Positions 59,508 through 64,000 of a stretch of 64,000 nucleotides of DNA are shown here, piece by piece. How positions within the stretch are numbered: position 1 is the stretch's first letter; each line of letters starts with the position of its first letter. A program made the translations under genes and the position numbers. The DNA is from Tachypleus tridentatus (taxonomy: Eukaryota > Arthropoda > Merostomata > Xiphosura > Limulidae), in the NCBI RefSeq assembly GCF_004210375.1, contig NC_134825.1, positions 4,464,001 through 4,528,000 of the forward strand, given 5' to 3'. The notes under the pieces were generated by a model that did not search any database, had not been told where the DNA came from, and worked only from the letters and a program-made list of their open reading frames with translations.

Positions 59508-61852
59508 TTAATGGCAATTAAAAACTGAAAACTTTATCAAGGTGGACAGTGTCACCATCACCAATAACACTGTCCATGTTCCAGACAAACCCTGGGACAG
59601 AACATGTTTAAAATAGTGCCGTCGTTGAGAGTCGTAATGATGGCAAGAAAGTAAAATGTGGCTTACAGTGATTTGAGTGTTACACAAACTACACACTGGT
59701 GCAACAGTTCCAGATAAAATAAAATGATGAGTTAAAAAAACTGTGACCAATGCGTAACCTAGTGAGAACAACTTCCTCCTTCCAAACCTTACAGAAGCTA
59801 GATGGCCAAAGCCCAATATAGGGTTTCATTTGAAAAAGCTTGTTGTCGCATTACTCACTCCAAGTGGACTGCCAGCTGGCACTGAGCCGAGCCTTGAATA
59901 CAGGACCATAGTCCATGTACAGAATAGGCACAGTGATGATAGTGCCTGAGCAGATAGATTTAGCTGCCATGTCTGCAAGCTCGTTCCCGCGAATACCAAC
60001 ATGGCCTGGTATCCACACGAACTTGGAATCTCCTGTCCATTAAAAATTTTTTAACATGGGTAAATGGCCACGTAACCCATGTGTATGGAGATTTTGCAAA
60101 ACGCCATACCTCCATGTTGTGTCATAAGCCTTCTCAATGTCAAAGAATATTGATATAAAATGTTGCCATTTGAGAAAGGCTTCTCTGATTGATGTTTCAA
60201 GTCGAATTAGGTGTTCTGTGGTGAAGTGCTGTCGTCCGGAACCCACACTGGGTGGGCAAGAGGAGGTTGTTTGATTCGAGGAACCAAACAAGACGAGCAT
60301 TAACCATCCTTTCAAAGCAATTGGACAGTAGTGTGAAGGAATCTTGGGATCTTTCCCAGGCTTAGAGAAAGGTAAAATAATAGCCTAGCACCAGGCATCA
60401 GGAAAAACATTCTCCTGCCAGATCCGGTTAAAGACAATTTGAAGGAAATCAAGAGAAGCAGGAAATAGATGGTGCAGCATGTCATAGTGTACATCATCAG
60501 GTTCAACAGATGTACTGCCAGACTGATGAAGGGCCATTTTCAGTTCCACCAGTGTAAAGGGACAATTATAGTCAAAGAGACAGTCAGTTCGAAAAGAAAG
60601 AGGTGAACACTCTGCCCGAGTCTTGATGGCCAAGAAGGTGGAGGAACAAGCAGAAGTACTAGATACCCGGCAAAAGCTTTCGCCTAGAGTATCAGTGATG
60701 CTCCGGACATCAGCCACCTCCTGACCATCAGAGAGCAAGATCAAGAGGGGGACAGAATTGTAGTGCCCACTAACCTTTTCGAATCCTGTCCCATATGACC
60801 TTGGAACTGGTGGTAGAAGATATGCTAGTTGTGAACTTAATCCAAGATTCCTTCTGGCTTTGACGTCTTACCCACCTAGCATGTGCATGGGCCCATTGGA
60901 AAGCAACACAGTTCGAAAGTGTGGGATATCTACGAAAAGTATTCCAGGCCCATTTTTGAGTCTTCTGTGCTAAGTGGCAAGCAGTATTCTACCACAGATG
61001 AGGATATCATGGAAAACGAGGTTTTAGGAATAGACTGAGCAGCTGCTTGTATAATACAGCCAGTTACCACTGCCACACATTCATCTATTGATGGCTGATT
61101 CACGATGGCAGGATCAAGTTCTGCGAGAGCAGTGAAAGTGGACCAGTCTGCCTGATCCAGCTTCCACCTGGGCACGCGGGTAGGGTGGCATCGACCACGG
61201 CCAGTCTCTCTCAAAAGTATAGGAAAATGATCACTGCCTAGTGGATTATTGTCAACCCTCCATGAAAAAATGGGAGAATAATGAAGGGGAGCAAACTGAG
61301 AGATCAATAGCAGTAAAGGACTGACTAGGTGTGTGAAAATAAGTGGAAGAACCAGTATTGAAAAGAGAAAGATTGTGATCAGAGAGCATACGCTCTACAG
61401 AGTAACCCCTCCCATCAATAACAGCACTTCCCCAGAGGGGATGATATCCATTAAAGTCCCCCCAGGAGTAGAAAGGGAGATGGAAACTGTTCAACAAGAG
61501 CATCAAGGTCTGATTGATCATATGTCTCTCCAGGGCACAGGTAGAGAGAACAAACAGTGATGGTACGACCCAAGGAAACACGGATGGCTATGGCCTCCAA
61601 GGGTGTGTTAAGTGACAAAGACAGGGTGGGCACATGCTGATCAACCAATAGTGCCACCCCTCCATGTACTCGTCCATCACACAGACTGTCATTTCTGTAC
61701 AGAGAAAACTGCCGAATGGTGACTGAATCAGCAGGTGTTAGAAATGTTTCTTGTAAGGAAAGACATACAGGATGGTAGGAAGCAATCAGTGTTTTGATAT
61801 CATCCAGATTAGAACGTAAACCTCGACAGTTCCATTGTATCAAGGTGGCCAT
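59508..61852 (-). pseudogene. I/Nimb-like ORF2 (endonuclease-RT-RNase H), inactivated
   Basis: Starts MATLIQWNCRGLRSNLDDIK at 61,852. The AP-endonuclease domain follows: Asn in WNCRG, Glu in LSLQETFL, then after a frameshift near 61,450 DFNGYHPLWGS, and after another SDHFPIL. RT begins near 60,744 with GSTSVEPDDVHYDML and shows motif A, FFDIEKAYDTTWRYG (near 60,125). The FADD catalytic box is absent: at about 60,025 the sequence passes directly from LKNFLMDRRFQVRV into the RNase H end KFVWIPGHVGIRGNELADMA. The C-terminal knuckle CSLCNTQITVSHILLSCHHY remains (59,700). Not functional. Confidence 0.88.
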
Positions 61853-61854
61853 TT

Positions 61855-63025
61855 TTAATGATGGGTAGGCGAAGTGGCTGGAGAACCCTTCTGTTTATGA
61901 TCATCTCTTTTTTCCTTACTGTCCTTAAATGGAGGAGGTCTATCTACCTCAATGGATCCTGCCCTGGGTCGATTGGGCAGGTCTTTGTTATTGGAAGGGG
62001 ATTCCAGTGACTGAGGATGCGAACGAATGATTGTTTTGCCTCTTGTGGTGGGAGAAAAAGATGTATCAGAAGAAATGCCTGTATTTGAAACTGAAGGATG
62101 TGGATCCTGAGCTTTGTTAGAATGTATGGGAAAAACAGAGATGGGTGTGGAAGTCGATTCATCAACCTTTATAACCATGGAGGTCAAAAGGCTTTTCATT
62201 TGTTTTGAAAATGATTCTCTTAGAGGCACAGAGAGAACTGTCTGCACTCCCACTGTAGTTGTGGAATGAAGTGCAGCAGCATATGTCCGAGATGGAGTGG
62301 CGGGCAGCAATTTCTGAGCCTCAGGATAACTAATGTTATGAGTCATTTTCAAATGCTGCACCTCTTTTCCTCTAACCATTTTGGGCAAGAACGAAAGTAG
62401 GAAGAGTGAAAGCCATTGCAGTTGATGCAATGTGGGTCCATGTCACATTCATAGGCATCGTGGTCCTTGCCACCACAACGAGCACATGTCAGGGAACCAC
62501 GACATGATGCCTTTGAGTGGCCGAACCTCTGACATTGGAAACATCGGAGAGGGTTTGGAATAAATGGCCGTACCTTGCAAATTAGATAACCTGCCTTGAT
62601 GGTGGCAGGTGCACGAGATGATGTAAATGTCAAAACGAGGGTGTTTGTTGGCAGTGTAACTCTGTCTTTGCAAGTGGAGATGCACTTCACTGCAGAAACT
62701 CCTTGAGTGGAGAGACTAACGAGAATCTCTGACAACACAGTGAACTCCTCTTGAATTCAACAGCAATTGGGGATATACCTATTGAGGTTGCCCCTCATGC
62801 TACCATGAATTCATCACGAGGAGTTATTGTTGAGAGGGATGGTTTAACTAATATGTCTCCAGATCGAAGCTTCTTTACTGACTTTGGAGAGCCAGCAAGA
62901 CCCTCTAGTCCCTTCTGAATAAAAAAGGGGGACATTTGCCCTAAAGGTTTTTCTGAAAGAGAATGTAATATAAGAAAATGGGGTACAGGTGTTACAGATG
63001 TTGAAGATTGCTGCTCAGTCTTCAA
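61855..63025 (-). pseudogene. I/Nimb-like ORF1 (gag-like, CCHC knuckles), frameshifted
   Basis: The N-terminal part PHFLILHSLSEKPLGQMSPF, FIQKGLEGLAGSPKSVKKLR and SGDILVKPSLST lies at 63,025-62,795. Then a break and a deletion are followed by KAGYLICKVRPFIPNPLRCF. Three CCHC knuckles are CFQCQRFGHSKASC, CARCGGKDHDAYEC and CINCNGFHSSYFRSC. After another frameshift near 62,390 the tail EVQHLKMTHNISYPEAQKLL continues to a stop at 61,855, two bases from the ORF2 ATG. The close ORF1-ORF2 spacing is normal for such elements. The protein binds element RNA in the family. Confidence 0.85.
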
Positions 63026-63650
63026 AACGTGGTCATTTACCTATTGACTGTTTTTTCACTATTTTATTTAAATTTTTTATTGGAGGATCCATAGAAAAGG
63101 AAAATTTCGGTACCCAATGACCCCACCCACCATGGAGCCCTACGAGGAGACGCACTACAATGTCATGCCAGAACAATGCAGCAATGCCAGAGTTTTGTGA
63201 GCACTATACCCAAACACCAGCATTAGGCACAATGTCCACAACACCCAGTTGAGAACTTCCAACACTGGTACTTGGTTGACCCTAGCCCAAGTGGACCAGC
63301 CGATTGACCCAAGGGGGGCTACCCAAAAGCCGCCCGTCTACAGGAATTCAAGGCCAAAGAGGTGTGTTAGGGTCGGACCCCTCAACCATCAGGATCCTTT
63401 CCTCCCCTTCACGGGTTGCCATGCACGGCAAACACGAGGGTGGATGTTTAGATCCCAGAGAAGTTAACCAGACAGAACAGAACCTTCCCTGGGAGGTCCC
63501 CTCACCACGTACAGGAATCCACACCGAGGAAGCTATGGAGAAAAACAGGATTAACAGATTCTGTCCCATATACAGGCAACAGAGATTTGAATTACAGAGA
63601 AGCAAGAAAACAAAAAACAATCTGCCTGATGATAAGATAAGGCAAAGTGA
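63026..63650 (-). other. Probable 5' UTR of the I/Nimb-like element
   Basis: Relatively GC-rich non-coding segment directly ahead of ORF1. It contains 'ccctcaaccatcaggatcct' and 'cacgggttgccatgcacgg' on the plus strand. The outer limit is not certain; composition changes back to AT-rich near 63,650. Confidence 0.5.
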
Positions 63651-64000
63651 ATCAATGACCACATCAAAATAGAGCCAAAAAAGCAAAGCATAAGCTAACA
63701 TGTCTGGAAAAGGAGAGAGAGGGAAAAAAACAACTGTGAAACTTGTACAAAAAGGGCTGTTGTAGGCCTAACAGACTGCAGTAGAGACTAATCAAGGCAA
63801 ATACAGAATTAGAGGGGTGGAAAATTGTCAAAAGAGACATCATCTCAAACAAGTTTGGCAATTTGAGTAGGAAGATGAGCAACAGTGAGAGAAGATTGGG
63901 CAGACCTCAAACATAGGGGTCCTCAAAAACCAAATTAATTGTAAGAAGAAAGAGATATAATTAGTTATGAAAATGAAAAAGCCATTATATTGTAAAATTA
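63651..64000 (-). other. AT-rich flank, possibly more of DIRS-like remnant 2
   Basis: The minus strand has fragments such as SLLLIFLLKLPNLFEMMSLL and SVFALISLYCSLLGLQQPF in which stops are few but no motif is certain. If this is DIRS-like gag, the I/Nimb-like element would have inserted into remnant 2. I cannot prove it from this window. Confidence 0.3.

Larger units (their letters stand above)
58880..63650 (-). mobile_element. I/Nimb-like non-LTR retroposon with internal deletion
   Basis: Minus-strand element of about 4.8 kb. In order it has a probable 5' UTR (63,030-63,650), ORF1 with three zinc knuckles, ORF2 with endonuclease, RT and RNase H parts, and a 3' UTR ending in 'cataaaacactaaa' followed by a (TCAA)n tail at 58,880-58,903. 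Endonuclease plus RNase H together with ORF1 knuckles is typical of the I superfamily. Several frameshifts and a deletion of the RT core make it inactive. The 3' UTR contains 'tttggcgcaaatagccaagc', which I recall from related arthropod elements. Confidence 0.85.

Overview
This window is animal nuclear DNA, not bacterial or organellar. It is AT-rich, its genes are split by introns, and it carries several classes of eukaryotic transposon. A tRNA-derived SINE, a foldback repeat family with ends like 'aaacggctggtatgggt', and an I/Nimb-like retroposon make me favour an arthropod-type genome, possibly a chelicerate such as a horseshoe crab. That placement rests on remembered repeat families and is inference.

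Only one host gene is supported, and it lies on the minus strand. Eight exons, each bounded by good splice sites, run from 57,154 down to a stop codon at 20,425. They encode roughly the last 660 residues of a protein whose C-terminal part resembles the PLEKHA5/6/7 family (PH-domain adaptor proteins at cell junctions and microtubules). The PH and WW domains would lie beyond 64,000. The splice phases agree at every junction but one: a run of seven T (minus strand) at 35,760-35,766 makes one exon a base too long. The largest exon (56,122-57,154) codes for a hydrophilic, Q/N/D-rich stretch built of degenerate 9-residue repeats.

The rest is mostly repeats. At least a dozen different minisatellites, with units of 29 to 119 bp, fill about 26 kb, or around 40% of the window. 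The largest are two related 37-bp families (7.2-18.45 kb, downstream of the gene) and a 54-bp array (39.3-46.4 kb) of about 130 copies inside an intron. The 54-bp unit is a multiple of three, so it creates long but spurious reading frames on both strands. A 119-bp array (25.68-26.75 kb) abuts an exon and repeats the exon's 5' splice site eight times.

Region by region: 1-6.6 kb holds a SINE, a hAT-like MITE, two minisatellites and a foldback hairpin. 6.6-18.45 kb is a duplicated module of a 575-bp spacer plus 37-bp arrays. 18.45-20.42 kb is the probable 3' UTR and downstream DNA. 20.4-57.2 kb is the gene, with introns holding minisatellites, a decayed Tc1-like DD34E element inserted in a 52-bp array, a CR1/L2-like fragment, two copies of an unnamed dispersed repeat, and a decayed DIRS-like element (RT, RNase H, tyrosine recombinase in order). 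57.2-64 kb is upstream intron or flank: a second DIRS-like remnant next to an I/Nimb-like non-LTR retroposon with an internal deletion. I see no complete autonomous mobile element and no RNA gene other than the SINE.
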